Positions 29,710 to 43,900 of a stretch of DNA of 64,000 bases are shown here, piece after piece. The translations under genes and the position numbers were made by a program. Positions within the stretch are counted from its first letter, which is position 1. Every line of letters starts with the position of its first letter. The stretch is taken from positions 6,471,879 through 6,535,878 of the forward strand of contig NC_079977.1 in assembly GCF_029852145.1 (NCBI RefSeq). The letters are read 5' to 3'. Under the pieces are notes generated by a model, which was not told the DNA's origin, did no database searches, and saw only the letters and a list, made by a program, of their open reading frames with translations. The DNA comes from Microplitis mediator (taxonomy: Eukaryota > Arthropoda > Insecta > Hymenoptera > Braconidae).

Positions 29710-31996
29710 CTAAATTCTTAATTCATTATCAACAACCGGAAGGCTGCGAGGATTCTGCGCCCGCTGAGGCGTCGGAGGAACCAGCGGACTAATACTGGGG
29801 CTGCGAGTCGCCAATGGGGATAGAGAAGGGGAAAAGCTCGGACTGAGCGCCGCTGAGGGGAAAGTTGACGCGTCGTGGCTGATTGGTGATCTCGGAAGCA
29901 TGGCGCGGGCGAGGGCTGGCGCTGCGATAGATCTGGGCGCCACGGAAGTGAGTAATGGCGGAGGTGGCGCCTTATGCTGCTGTACTTTGTGTCTGTTAGC
30001 GGAGTTCCCGCTCTGTACACTGGCGGCATCGTCCTTCAGTCGGGCGATTTCGCTGAAGACGTGGGCCAGTGGTTGATACTGAGGACCCCAGTCTAGTAAA
30101 TAATCCCAATTGTAGGAACCGGTCAACTCTTCCTCGCTGTGTACGATAGAGCTGAGCGAGCCATTCATCGAAGGACCGCCAGGTACTTCTAGTTCGGAAG
30201 TGGGTCTACGGGTTTCGCCGATCTTACCGTAGATCAAAGTCGCGATCTCTGCTTCTGTGACTGCTTCATCTTCGAACAAGTGGATGCTCTCTAGTGGCAA
30301 AGCTTCTGGCGGCCTTCGAGCATGAGAATGCGAATTAGCCGAAGGCGCATCGACGATTCCCAGCCGTGCCAGATATTCCTGAGTATTATGAACCGATAAG
30401 TCGCTTGCGGAATCGGCAGCCTGGCCTTCATTAATCATACGGATTTCTTCGTCTTCTCCATCGTCTTCAGCAGATCCACGGCCGGACGAACCAGATTGAT
30501 CACTTCCGGATATTTCAGAAGTTGCCTGCTGACCTACAGATTGTCCCGAAGTTCCATAAGGCGGAATTTCGTCATATTTTGGCGGAGCGAATTGACAAGA
30601 GCCTGCATTGACTGCTGCATTTACATTAGAAGCGACTCCGGCGACTCCGCGGATAGGAATTGTGTCAAATGCCGTAGGGTCTACGTAACTATTAGACGCA
30701 GTAGCATTTCCGTCACCATTCAAACCGGGTTTCGCGTTGGGTTTTTTGTGTTTACGGTTTTTTAAGTGTACATACAAAAAGAAACCACCAAAAGCTGCGA
30801 TCAAAAGAACTAAAGCTATTAGGAGACCTAGCGCCCAATCTGCAAGACCGTTTGAAGTCGCTACAGCCATATTGGCGCCGAGGTTCGTCGACGTTGCATA
30901 GTTCGTTGAAAATATACTGTTTGAGTCGTCGTCGATGATGCGAATCTCTACGACGGTCATGTTGGAGAGCGACCGCTGCCTTCCGGAACTCGCGCTCACT
31001 ACTAAGCGGGATGATTCTTCTACGGTGTCGTAATGGAGCTTCTTCTTGACGATCAGTGCACCGGTGGTGCGGTTGAGCTTGAAGTAGGGGTGCTGTGATG
31101 TTAATTGATAGACCACGCGTCCATCGGGCCCTTTGTCGCGGTCTGTTGCAGTCACTTGGCCTACAACGGTTCCCGGTTGAGTTTGCAGACCGTTGCGTAG
31201 ATCAAATCGGTACATCCGCTCTGTAAACTGGGGGTAGAATTCGTCTCGTGAGTCTATTTCCACCCGTACTTTTACTGCGGCTGTACGTCCTCCCGTGTCG
31301 GTAGCTCGCAGTGTAAATGCGTAACGATTTCGTTGCTCGTAATCGAAAATTGCACCTGTGGTAACGGCGCCCGTCTGCGCGTTTACGTTGAATAGTTTCC
31401 AAGAGTCGTCGATGTCAGTGAACCCGGAAGCGGCCGCTGACACTATGGAATAATTAACGGTACCAAATACACCCCGATCTAGATCTGACGCGCGGGCGGA
31501 GAATACTTTGGTACCAACGGGCTCATTTTCTCCAACAAACTCAAGGTACTCGTGTACGGGAAACTTGGGGGAGTTGTCATTAACATCTTCGATGTGGATG
31601 CGTACCCGTGCAAGGGAACAGAGAGCCAAAATGTCAGTGTCGCACGCAAGAATCACCAGATGATGAGTCTCGGGTGACAGATCGCAGTCCAGAGTTGAGT
31701 TTACAGTAATCGCGCCGGTAGATGGATCTATTTGGAAGAGATGCCGGTCATTGCCAGAGGTTATGTTGTATGCTATCGTTGCTGCGGGGGTTCCCGCGAG
31801 GTCGTTGTCACTTGCTCTTATTGTCGTCAAGAGCGTGCCGATCGCTGCGTCCTCTTTTATTGAAACTTCTTGGAGTTCTTCAGTGAAGTGGGGGTAGTTG
31901 TCATTCGCGTCATCCACTTGGATCGTAACTATTACTACGTCATCATTGGTGATGCTTGACGAATTTTCGCTTTTAGTTCCCAAGTACACAAGGTAT
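29710..31996 (-). CDS. ds: dachsous last exon: final cadherin repeats, TM, cytoplasmic tail
   Basis: Encodes about three and a half cadherin repeats (linkers VDDANDNYPHF, IEDVNDNSPKF, then a degenerate IDSRDEFYPQF). A degenerate membrane-proximal segment follows, then the span WALGLLIALVLLIAAFGGFF (about 30765-30837) with basic stop-transfer residues KNRKHKK. The cytoplasmic tail has an acidic Ser-rich stretch (EISGSDQSGSSGRGSAEDDG), the catenin-like motif (about 30033-30119) and a Pro/Ser-rich C-terminus ending NELRI-TAG. The base composition is much GC-richer than the introns. Confidence 0.95.
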
Positions 31997-34900
31997 CTAA
32001 AAAAAAAAAATAATAATTTGATTAAAATTATTGTGATTCATATCCATTTTTTATATATATTAGGAATAATTTCACAGTTTCTTGGATAGTAGTGTTATAA
32101 TTATCGTTCATTTATAATTTTTGTACGACGTTTCGTCGGTTTCCCGATTTTTTCAAGTACTCGGAAGACAAAAAGTAGTATAGCGCACTGTCTTAATTAT
32201 TTTTTATTTTCTTGACAGTTAATGTTTAATAATTGAGGTAATTAATTTAAACTGTGGTTAATTTATGTGTCTTTGAACTAGTATGCATTCAATTTAACAA
32301 TTAAAATTTTTACTATTTATTTTAATTTATACATGAAGGTATACTAGGGGTGTGAGAAAGTGTATCCGTTAAGTAGGAAATTTTAAGAAATTTCCGCTCC
32401 TCTATAGACTAACTGTCCAAGTTAATGGAGTTCAACTGTACAGTTCTGCACCCGACTCAATACGGTGCAGAACAGTAACCAGTCGGGTTCCAATCTTTCA
32501 GTGTACTTGTTAATTATTATTTCTTGTCTTTCCAGTACTTGAAAACCCGGGTCAAAAAAATAACTTGATTTTGACTTATTTGACTTGCTTTTGACTTCAG
32601 TAACTTGATTTTGACTTGCATTTGACTCTTAACTTGATTTTGGCTACACTTGGTTAAAAAATTAAGTCAACTAAGTCAAATTCAAGTCAGACTTGACTTG
32701 ATTGACTTGAAAATTCAAGTCGAACAAGTCAAATTCAAGTTAAGCTTGACTTGAATTTGACTTGAATGACTTAAATTTAAGTCAACTAAGTCAAATCCAA
32801 GACAAAGTGACTTGAATTTGACTTAGTTGGCGTAAATGGGTACTAAGTAAGACAACTTAGTCAAAAGCAAGTCAAAACCGAATGTATTTTCATACCTTAA
32901 AATATGTTTTTCATTTATTAAATAAAGGAACTTAAACTAGACTTGCTTTTGTCTTCCTAAACTTGCATTGATTTGAATTTTTAAAATTACGTCAAAGTCA
33001 AGTTATTTTTTTGATCCGGGAAAGTCGGGAAACCAACAAAACGTCTTACAAAAATTATAAATAAACGTTAATTATAATACCTACTATCCAAGAAACTGTC
33101 AATTTATCCCTACTAATTTCATTAGCAAAGAAAATAAATCACCAGTAAAATAATAAAATAATCAACTTACCGATCTTTGAATTCACGATCAAGATTTTTG
33201 CTGATAATCAACCGTCCTCTTGATGTTTCGAATACATCACTGCCCTCTTGAGAAACAATAGTACCATCTAGTAGACCAAGATCCGCGAGCTTAAGAAGAC
33301 TAGTACCACGTGCTGCATTTTCATTGACATTTATTTTGAACTCCCGATTAGATGACGCATTTCGTAGGCCACTTAGTCGGACAATTACCGTGCAAGTTGA
33401 CGACAGAGCTGGTTTACCAGAGTCGCGTGCTACGATTATCAGTTCAATCTCTTTGGGCAGTGGCCTTAGTAACGCAGTTCTATTGGCAGTGATCACTCCA
33501 GTCTCGGAATTTATACTGAATCCTTTGACAGGGTTCAATAAATGGTAATGTACGACATTGTTTTCCTGCAGCAGATCATCGTCTGTAGCATTGACTGTCA
33601 ATAATTCACGTACTTCGCCTCGTCCTTCTGCGAAAGAAAAATATTCAAGTTTTACTTTAAGTTATGACGATTTTTTTTTTTTTTATTGGAATCGAAATCA
33701 AGATTTCGGGAGTTTAAGATTAGTGACATATTTATATGGATAGATAAATATGAGAATAAGTATAAAAGAGGCTGTAAATAATATGGGAGAAAAAATAATG
33801 TTGGGAATAAATTTAAGTTTATTTGTAATTTATTTAAATTTTTTTAAGAGTGAGAAAGTGTAAGCAGAGAATGATCATATGCGTTTAAAATAGTCAGATA
33901 ACTCGGTATTAACGGGCCACAATCTTCAGAAAAGAATGAACATGTAGAGAAAAGGATGGAGAGTTAGCTTAAAATATAAAGCAAAGCTTGAGGACAAAGA
34001 TAGCCGCGGGAATTAATTTTTAAAAATAAAAATCATATTGTACACAATATATGTAGATGATAGTATCTTTTTTTTAAGGTAACGAACCAGGTTTTTTTTA
34101 AGGCTTAGTAATTTTAATAGACTTTAAGAGGGGCCACAAAGATGATCGGCTGAAAAAAGATGATTTTTGGGAATTGTTTTAACGAAAACTACGGCATGGA
34201 ATGTTTTAATGTTTTGATGACATATTTGTGGAAATATAATGAATACAAGATGAAATTTTGGGATCAAAAATTACATTTTTGATTCGATCGAAAAACTGGA
34301 GGTTCATGGTACGTAGAAACATTTATAAAAGAAGCTACAATTCAAATCAAATCGATCGGATGATTTGTCTTCGAGTTATAGATGCAGCAATTTTGAAAAA
34401 TGTATTTTTGAGAACCGATAAGCTGCTCTTCAGATGGCGGTAACTCAAAAAACTATTCGAGATATGCATTAGAAATTGTAGTATGTTATTTTTGAAAGTA
34501 TAGACTCTCGAAATATGCAAAAAAAAAAATGAATTGCGTTTCAAAATTTTACACTAGTCCCCCTTAAGAAAAAGATGTAGGAGAGGCCGCAACTATTGGG
34601 TGTAAAAAATACTTATTTATTATGAATATTTCATCTATATTGTGATTATATTTTTGGGGGTAATAATAAGTACTCGGGGTAATATGGGGCACGTAAATAA
34701 ATTCAAGGAAAAAGGATTTTGTTTTAAAATATGATAAATATGAGTGAAATGAAAATTTGTACCGTATTTCAAGTCAGAAAAAAAATTTTATAATTTTTTC
34801 GCGGTATTTTTTTGTGCCTCGGATGTTTTTCTTTTTCTATAAATTTTTGTAAAATGACGAAAATTATTCGAAATATATAAAACGGAATTGTATAATGATT

Positions 34901-37900
34901 TTTATGTTCATATGTTTACATGAACAAGGCAAAGATCAGAAAATATAATTGGATGATAAATTATAAACGTACTTCCTGACTTCCTGTTTTCTATTTTACA
35001 TCTATTCTCTTTCCTTTCATTTTCACCAGAAATTTCAAGGCAAGCAGTGAAGACATTCTCGTAGAAATGGTATGTTTTACAAAAAAAAAACAAAGTATAA
35101 TTAAAAAGCTCGAGAGTCCTAGAAAATCGCAATCGATTCGAAATAATCTTCGAAAAAAGGTGATAGGAAAATCAAGATCAAAAAGTCATTTTGATGGTGG
35201 CTCAAAAAATTTGCGAGCGAGCCTTGATGGTCTAATAGCAGGCAGTGATCACTTCTGCCTCTCACCATGCCCAATTTTGTCAGAGTTGGCCGAGTTTGAC
35301 AATTCAAATGTACATACACCAAGAAAGTGGAGATATTTACGAAACGATTTTAAATTTATCAAAGTCTTCAGTTTTCTTTAAAACAAACCAATTAATGAAA
35401 GACAGTACAGAAAAGGACGATATTATTTTCATTTAAAATTACTTGAAATTTTTCTGTACGAAGAGTAGACTACATTATTAACGCAAGATTATAAGTCACT
35501 CTGAGAATTGAAGTCATTGAATGTCGGAGCAGAGACACATATGACGATAATATGTATCAGTTATGAACTATAAGACTTCTGAAATTTGTATCTTACCAGG
35601 GACACCGCAAAGGGATGTGCGCCATCTCGTGGCAAGCACCGAACTACTTCCACCGCGACTGTCTAACTCTGGTGACTTCCCCCTCTTTCATATGTTTCAT
35701 TTCACTCAGACAATGTTTTTTCCTCACTCTAAGCGACTTTTTTTCGCCGTTATAGTATAATTCGTTTTCGCGTTAAAAGAATAATGGAGATAAACTGCCG
35801 TGTCTCTAGATTGATCGTAAAAATTGCGGCAAAAATGTTCACCATTGTAATTATATTATTTAAGCCTTCAGAAAATTCTCACAAAACCCCCCACAATTTA
35901 AAAAAATGTTGGAAAATCCAAAATTGCACACCTCAATCGCTCATTTTATTTTTAATCATTACTTTTATTTATTTATTTTTTTTAATTATGAATTTTTATT
36001 CAACTTTTAAATTATTACTTTGATATTTTCATTTCTTAATTCCAGTTTAATTTTTTTTTTTATTTAAATTTTTTCTAAATATCCCGCATTTTGTTGTAAA
36101 TGTCGTTTTTTTTTTTCAATCCTACTATTTTACGCTAGCAAACGCTTTCGCGCTTGAGGTGTGCAAAAAAATTTTTGAATTAAGTAATTTAGTAATTCAT
36201 CATTAAAAAAATTAGTTTTTAAGACTGGCGTGAATTGAATAACTTCCGTCATAAAAAATAAAAACCTCAAGTATTTAAAATATTTTTTTTTCTTTAAAAA
36301 ATTTACCATTTATTTAATAACCTTTCGCTTTAGCAAATTCGCGATGTCAATTCGCATTTGCACCCAAGACCATTTAAAAAAAAAAAAATTAAACTCGAGT
36401 AACATCATATCACCATCAGGACAATGAGAGTTGTTTATATTTACTAAAAACCTGTTTTTAAAACGTTCATTTATTTCACGGCATCGCCGTTACGTCTGTC
36501 GGATGCTTCTCGAAAATTTAAACGTTTTTTTATTTGTCAAATTTTTCACCCTCTTCATTCTCACCACAAGTTCAAAATAAATAAAAACAAAGAACTAAAT
36601 GCTGCCATATCAAACCCAACAATACATAAATGAATAAATAAATGAATAAATTACCTGATAAAGTTGCAATATAAGCAGCTTGTTGAAACTTGGGCTGATT
36701 ATCATTGACATCAACAATTCTAACAGTAAGATCAGTGATTGCTTCATGTATTCCATCGCTGGCAATCACCTGGATCGTGTATTCATCAGAATCTTCAGCG
36801 TCCAATGACTCAGTTAATGTGACCTTGCCTCCATAACGATCAATGCTGAATGGAGTTGGATGATTTACGTTACCAAATCGATAGGTCAATGCTGGTGAAC
36901 TATCGACGTCATTTGCTGTTATTGTTGTCAGGACTGTACCCACTGCGGTACCTAAATAAATAAATAAATAAAAGATTTATTAATTATAGACATTAAATTA
37001 TTTTATTAATATAAATATTATTTTAAAAAGTGATTGAATCTCTGACAAGAGTATTAAAAAAAATAATAAGTATGTGCATGTAGGGCCATACTTAAAATGC
37101 ATTGGATCCTGGCTATCGAACCGTTTCATCTGCGGACGACTCGACCTCGTTCAAATAGCAACTCGACCCTTTACTTTGGGTATATATGTATGTGTATATG
37201 TATATGTATGTATGGATATGGGTATGTACGTACGTATAACTGAGCGCATCAGTTAAAAGAATAAAAAAGGTAATAAAAGAGATATGAAAAAAAATATAGG
37301 AAAAGATTGAAACGAGTGAGCGAGCAAGGGAATAAAAGTTACGAGAAAGAGAACCTGGAAAGTAATTTCCGCACCACTCCCTGGGTATCTGTTACGTGCC
37401 TTCCGTTAAATGCTTCTCATCTTAATATCGCGTGATACTAATTTTCGTGGTTTATTTTTAATTACCTAAATTAATGAATTATTTAATGGAGAGCAAGTGT
37501 TGGGAGTAAAATTGCTAACTTTTATATTTTTAATTTATTTCAAATTACTTTTTATTTTATTTTTTTTACGGTATTACTCTGTAAAAAATCGGGAGTGATT
37601 TCGGGTTTTATTTAAATTAGAATTCGATCCGTCATCCGGAGTTCCGGAGTCTGGGAAAAAATCACTTCGCTTACGAAGTAAATGGGGAGTTTTTTTTCCA
37701 GCGTGATTTTGAAGTGAACTGGATTTTATTTAACGTCAGCACTCCCGTTATGAGCATTTTGCTTACTGGACACTATTCAAATTACAGGATGTCGCTGTAG
37801 TGCAAGCGAGACACTAAAAAAGACGGGAGTACTGAAGGGTTAATTTCAATTCGGAGTTTTACGATAAAAATAAACTCCCTTTTGGTGTTAATTTCACTTC

Positions 37901-40900
37901 AAGGGGATTGAATAAATTGACATTCACTCCAGATTTACTCCGCGTTCACTTCGAAAATTTTGTACAATGTAACAATAGTAATAATTTTGTTGTTTGTTAA
38001 TTTTATGTTGATTTAATAATAGATCGATACTGGGGTAAATTTACTTTGAAGTTCACGAATCGAATCTAGTTCACAGTAATTAAATTTTTTTTTTTTTGTA
38101 ATGAAAATGATGATCCTGAAGTTAACAGACCATCAACAGTTTTCGGAGTTTTTTTCAACAAATCGATAAAATAAAAAAAATAGGCACATGTAGAAAATCA
38201 AAAAAACTATAGGTGCAAATTTAAAAAAATTTTTTTTTTTTATAAATTATTGTCTTGAAAAAAATCCTAAAATTATTAAACGTCAGCTAACTTCAGTATC
38301 ATCAAAAACTTTAATTTATTTGATCAATAAAATTAAATATACTATAATTTTCCAAGTGTTCTAAAATGGGCATACTAGTTTAAAAAAATTAATAAATTCG
38401 TTGTTTTGAAATTTCATGTGGGAAAAAAAATTTAGTAACCGTTAACTTATTAAATAAATTTAATTGCCCACTTAGTGAGTAAAAAATCTATATTACGTTG
38501 TAATTATAGTTAGATAAATCAATAAAAAAATATAAATTGTATTTATTTAGATTAAAAATGCGAAAACGGTTAATATGGTTTTTGCTCGAATTATTTCCGC
38601 GATAAGAAATAATATAAAATATTTATAAATTTATTAAGTGAAAAGTATTGACTAGGAATAAATATAAAATAGAGTACCTGTAACGGGATTTAATCGGTAA
38701 TTGATTTTAATTAGTTGAGCGAATCAAAAGATTTTAATTACTTAAGCGCGGATACAGTATTTGTTGCAGAAGCTTAACTTGCCCCGCCCTGATGTTTAAT
38801 AGCTGTTGAACTTGTTCTTCGTGACTTTCAAGCATGGCACAACTACATACTCATATATATATATATATTTATATGTAGACAGTACGTGCAATGAGAGCAG
38901 AAGATTAAATCGCGTGTATTGGGATCGCAGGATCGGTGAATCCCTTTTCAATGATCCAATCGCTTGATATCGATACACCTTATTTCTTTCACAAGTGTAT
39001 CAATATTATATAGATACGCATTATTACGTTTTAAGAGGTGGGTCTAATAAAAATAAATTTTAAAAAAGAATAACAATAAACACTTAAAGTTTCAAGTTAT
39101 TCACGACATTAATGGTTAAATAAATTTATGCTGACATTTAAAGGTTTTTTTTTAATTTTTCTTAACACTTTTGAAGCTTTAGAGATTTATTAATGTCAGA
39201 ATGAATAGTGAAATAGAATTTAAATTATTTTTATGTGGCAAATTATAAAAATTGACCACTTGAGAAAAAATAATTTCATTGAATTTTATTAATAAAATTC
39301 TCATTAAAAAGTGACGATAAAATTTAATAAATTTTTATAAAAATGACGAAATTTTGTAAACTATTTTTTTTTTTTTGCTAGCGAACTAGAATTTAAAAAA
39401 AATTTAATTAAAGAATTTTATCCGTGCGAGTAAATAAATTTATACGCAATCAGGAAAAAAATTATAAAAGTTTCATATATGTGCGAAATTTTAATTTAAC
39501 GATTTTGAAAAAAAAAATTCTACACTTTAAAACACGACAAAATGATGAACTTTTTTTGAATGTTTTGTAAACTTTTGAAAATTCAAAGGAAATACCAATA
39601 AATGACTTGATACTATGAAAATATACTCAAAAAAAAAGTTCAGATATAGTTAAAAATTAGATTTTTTTGACCTATTTTACCTTAATAAAAAAAATAATAA
39701 AATTTATCACTTTTAATGGAAAGTCAAAAATTGTTTTCTTCTTTGATTTTTCAGAATTTTGAAAATCGTTTAAGATCATTCTCAGCCAGTGCCCCCCCCC
39801 CCTTTTTTTTTAAATATTCAATGACCTGGAACTGTCACAACAGTATGAAAATTTTCTTAATTAATTTAAAAAAAAATTGAAGTATAAATTGAAAAAAGGA
39901 CAACGCCATTACAATTTCACTGAGACATAGACTTTTAAAAAAATTATTTATAGTTGCTATCAATTAGGAGTAAAACAAAATTTGATATATAAATTTCAGC
40001 TCAAAAAATTTGAAATTTTAAACCATAGTGTTGACACGAAGATTTTACTGAAATTTTCTTTCCAAATTTCGTTTAACTCCTAATTGATATCAACTGTAAA
40101 TACTTTTTTTAAAAATCTATGTCTAACTTTTCTTGATTAATTATCAAAATTTTAATAGTCATTACAATTCAAAGTTATTGAATATTTTTAAAAAATAGGG
40201 GAAGGGGGACACTGTCTAAGAATGGCCGTCGTTGTGTCAAGTTTTGAAGTTAGATGTAAAAGTCAACGCTTTTTCAACAATTTTTACACGAGAGTGTATT
40301 TAGTTAATTTATTAATTATTAATTGAAGAATTAAAATGCAAAGAAATTAAATTCTATAATACATAGACACAATAGTTAACTAAAATAAAATGAACTTGTT
40401 ATACGTCAAAGAAACAATAAATCCAAATAATGAATACCGACAACGACAATGACAATGACAATACAATTGACAAGTGTATTTCTATTTAAATGAAAACATC
40501 ACGTTTAGTTTTATTAAAAATAAAAGTTGTTAAAAATAAAAAGGATATGAAAACTTATAGCCGTTAAAGTTATGCAGATTGTTCTTGCACAGACGGACTT
40601 TAATGTTCACATAAATCCTTTAGCACTTAACTCTTTACACTTGGTAACGTCTTTTAGTTTTATTATTCACTTATTTTTTTTATTTAAACTAGCTGGACAT
40701 GACGTGGGCGAACTCTTGTACGTAAACATATCTATCTCTATATACATAGACATACATAGATATCTATGAGTACACATAGTATGTATATGGCTGTAATTAT
40801 ATATATCATAACATATCAAGGTAATGTATGACTTGATACCCATGTCGAATCATTAACAGTCCATAGAATTTCAAACTTCCGTTAAATAAACGGATTTAAC

Positions 40901-43900
40901 CGCAAAAGCTTCAGCAGAATGCAGGAAAATGAGTTCATATTTTTAGATTAATCTAAACTCTATAGAAGGTATTTATAATTTTGTTTGAGGTATGATGTAG
41001 ATCATGACTCAATCATTATTGTTATTAAGAAATAATGAGTTTGAACGGTACTTTAAGAATGAGAAGAAGATGTTTTATGTGTGTATATATATATATGAAA
41101 ATATAAAATATGAGATGAATGAAAACGTGAGGTGTGAGGTCTTGATGCGTGGGGTCTGTAACCGTTTTATTCAAATCCCAACACTTGGATTATTTACAAG
41201 AAGATTATTATTGTAGACATTGAATAACACTTGTAATGTTATTACAATAATATTGTATATAAATATATAAAGACGGGTATTTGAGTGTTGTAAAGTGATT
41301 GATTAATAAATGTAACCTGACTGATATGAATATGAGAAAGACGACTTACCTTCAGGAACGGAAATCACGTTGTGGCCGGGAAACGTGGGCTGATTGTCGT
41401 TTATGTCGATGACGCGTACGCTAAGCGCCGTTGTTCCGGTGAGCTGAGGGTTGCCCTGGTCAGTGGCTATTATTGTGAGTCGATATTTCTCACGGATTTC
41501 CCGGTCCAGGACGATGTTGGTACGCACTATTCCGCTGTATGGCGGACTTATTGTGAAGGCGTTGTCGGGGTTCCCGTCTACTATATGGTACAGGATTTTA
41601 CCGTTTGTATCTTGGTCGGCATCACTTGCTGATAGCTGGAAATGTTGATGGTTAATTAGAAAATTATATTAAAAGTAATTAATGAGAGTCTTGATAAAAA
41701 TTTAGTGGAAAATTGATTGATAAGAGTTTTGATAAAAATTATTAATAAAATTGATTAATAAGAGTTTTGATAGAAATTTTCAATAAAAATAATGAATAGA
41801 AGTCTTAATAAAAATTCAAAATGGAATTAATTATTAAAAGTATTAATAAAAATTTTCAATTCAAATAATTAAGAAAAGGCTAGAGAAAAAATTCTAATAA
41901 TAATAATTAATAAACATTCCTAATTAAATTAAGTGATGCGAATCTTGATAAAAATTCTTAATAAAATTGATTACAAAGAGTCGTACGAAAATTCCCGATA
42001 GAAATAGTTAAGAAGAGTCTTCATAAATAATATTTGATAGTAAATTTTATAAAAAAATTTTTTCATGATACCAGCATCGAAACTTAAAGTTTCAGTGTCT
42101 CTATAGCCACCCTGATAGCACGAGTTGATCGTCAAAAAGTTGGTATTCATTAGTTTGGGGCCAACTTGATGACAACACTAGCTTTTGCAACTTTTGGCTC
42201 TTTTTCTGAGAAAGTTGGCGCCAGTGAAGAGCCGCAATTCGAAGGCAGGTTTCTGAGAAAATTGAAGGCAACTTTCCGTCAACTTATGAATTGCCCACTT
42301 TTGGCCACCAACTTTCTCAGGAAGTGTCTGTCAACTTTGGAAATACAGACTTTTGCGGCCAACGGCGTCTAGTTGTGGCTGTTAGTTTGACGCCAGTTTT
42401 TCGCCAACTTGGCTATCAGGGCAGTCGAAAGAAGCTAATTTCAAGCCGATGATGCAAACAACTGCTAGCGAATTCGTAATTCACAAATACTTGCATACAG
42501 CGAGCAGAAACATGCGTCTTCCCAAGGGAAGGAACACAATTGTTTCTGCCCGGTGTCAGTTATATTTAATGTTCATTTGCAGCCTTATTACTCTCGTTTG
42601 TTTACTTGTCACTTCAGTTTACTCATTTCATTTTTTAAATGACAGTTTTAATTAACCAAATAAAATTAATAGAATGAGTGAAAATAATATTTTTGTCTTA
42701 TTTACTATTTAATAAGTGACTGTAAATCGCAGATTTCTCATTCTCTAACAGTTCTACGCATCATCGGCTTGAAATGAACTTGTTTCTTACTGGCTGCTGA
42801 CACTGGAACTTGAAGTTCCGATGCAGATACTCATTAAAAATATCGTGTGTGATTCAGGATGAAACACGATGTCAAACTGGGGGTAATGTCAGCCATTTTC
42901 ACCCTCGTCTGAAGTCGTCTTGTTTCATCCCTTGTCACACAATATACTAATCATTTTAATTAATTAATTTATTTATTTGTAATAGAGAACTTTAATAAAG
43001 AGAAATTAAAACTTACCTTAACAACAAAATTTCCTTTAGCATTTCCCTCTAGTACAGTAGCTGAATATTGAGTCTGTGTAAAAATGGGCGCATTGTCATT
43101 AACATCAGTAATGTGGACAGTTAATTTAGCATAAGCTTCCAAAGGTTCTGTCCCTGTAGTTTTGGCAACCAGAGTCAAAATCCTCATCGACTGGCCTCTA
43201 TTCTCGTTCTTCCAAAATTCTTTTCCTTCTTCATCGGCATCAATCCACATCTCAGCGTCCAATTTCGCAGGATCATTAATTTTAACCATCCCAGTATCAG
43301 GATCAATAACAAAAGTATCGAAATCATTTCCCGAGGCGATAGAATACACGACATGCTGTCGTCTGCCATCAGTACGAACCGCCGTCACCTGCAAAATTTC
43401 CTTTCCACTCGCCGAATTTTCTTGTACATCAACTTCGTAAGAGTAATTTTGGAATTTAAGCATCGAAGTTACGTCATCCGGGTCTCCGATCCGTAGTTCA
43501 ATCAAACCGCGGCTGCTTTTTGAAGGCGTGCCTTTGTCCCGCGCAATTATTTCTAAATGGTAAGTTTTCCCATAGTCTTGAGTCAGCGATGCAGTTGCCG
43601 TCAAAACGCCCGAGTTCTGATGAATTCGGAACTTGGACTTTTCGTTGTCGTTTAAAAACGCGTAAGTTATTTCTCCATTTAATCCAGCGTCTGGATCTTT
43701 AGCCTTTACTTGGATTATTGTGTGCCCGGGCTGGGTTGTTACAGGGACGGTTGCTTTAAATGGCGTCTCAGTGAACACAGGTGCATTGTCATTAATGTCA
43801 GTTAAATTTATCTCGATAGGTATTGATGTGCTTTTAGCGTCATAACTACCACTATCTGTAGCTATCACCATGAAATTGAAGGTGCTTTGACATTCACGAT

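Larger units (their letters stand above)
36952..41349 (-). other. Long dachsous intron (4.4 kb)
   Basis: Holds a word-repeat element, a GATACTGAAGTTA MITE and a foldback (listed separately), and otherwise AT-rich sequence with TA/CATA microsatellites near 37180-37230, 38853-38875 and 40735-40810. No coding segment is seen. Confidence 0.65.

Noticed and set aside
35067..35381. ATG-started 104-codon plus-strand frame in a dachsous intron
   Set aside because: Basic, Ser/Lys-rich, no recognisable domain or promoter, lies antisense inside an intron. Perhaps a transposase fragment but not supportable.
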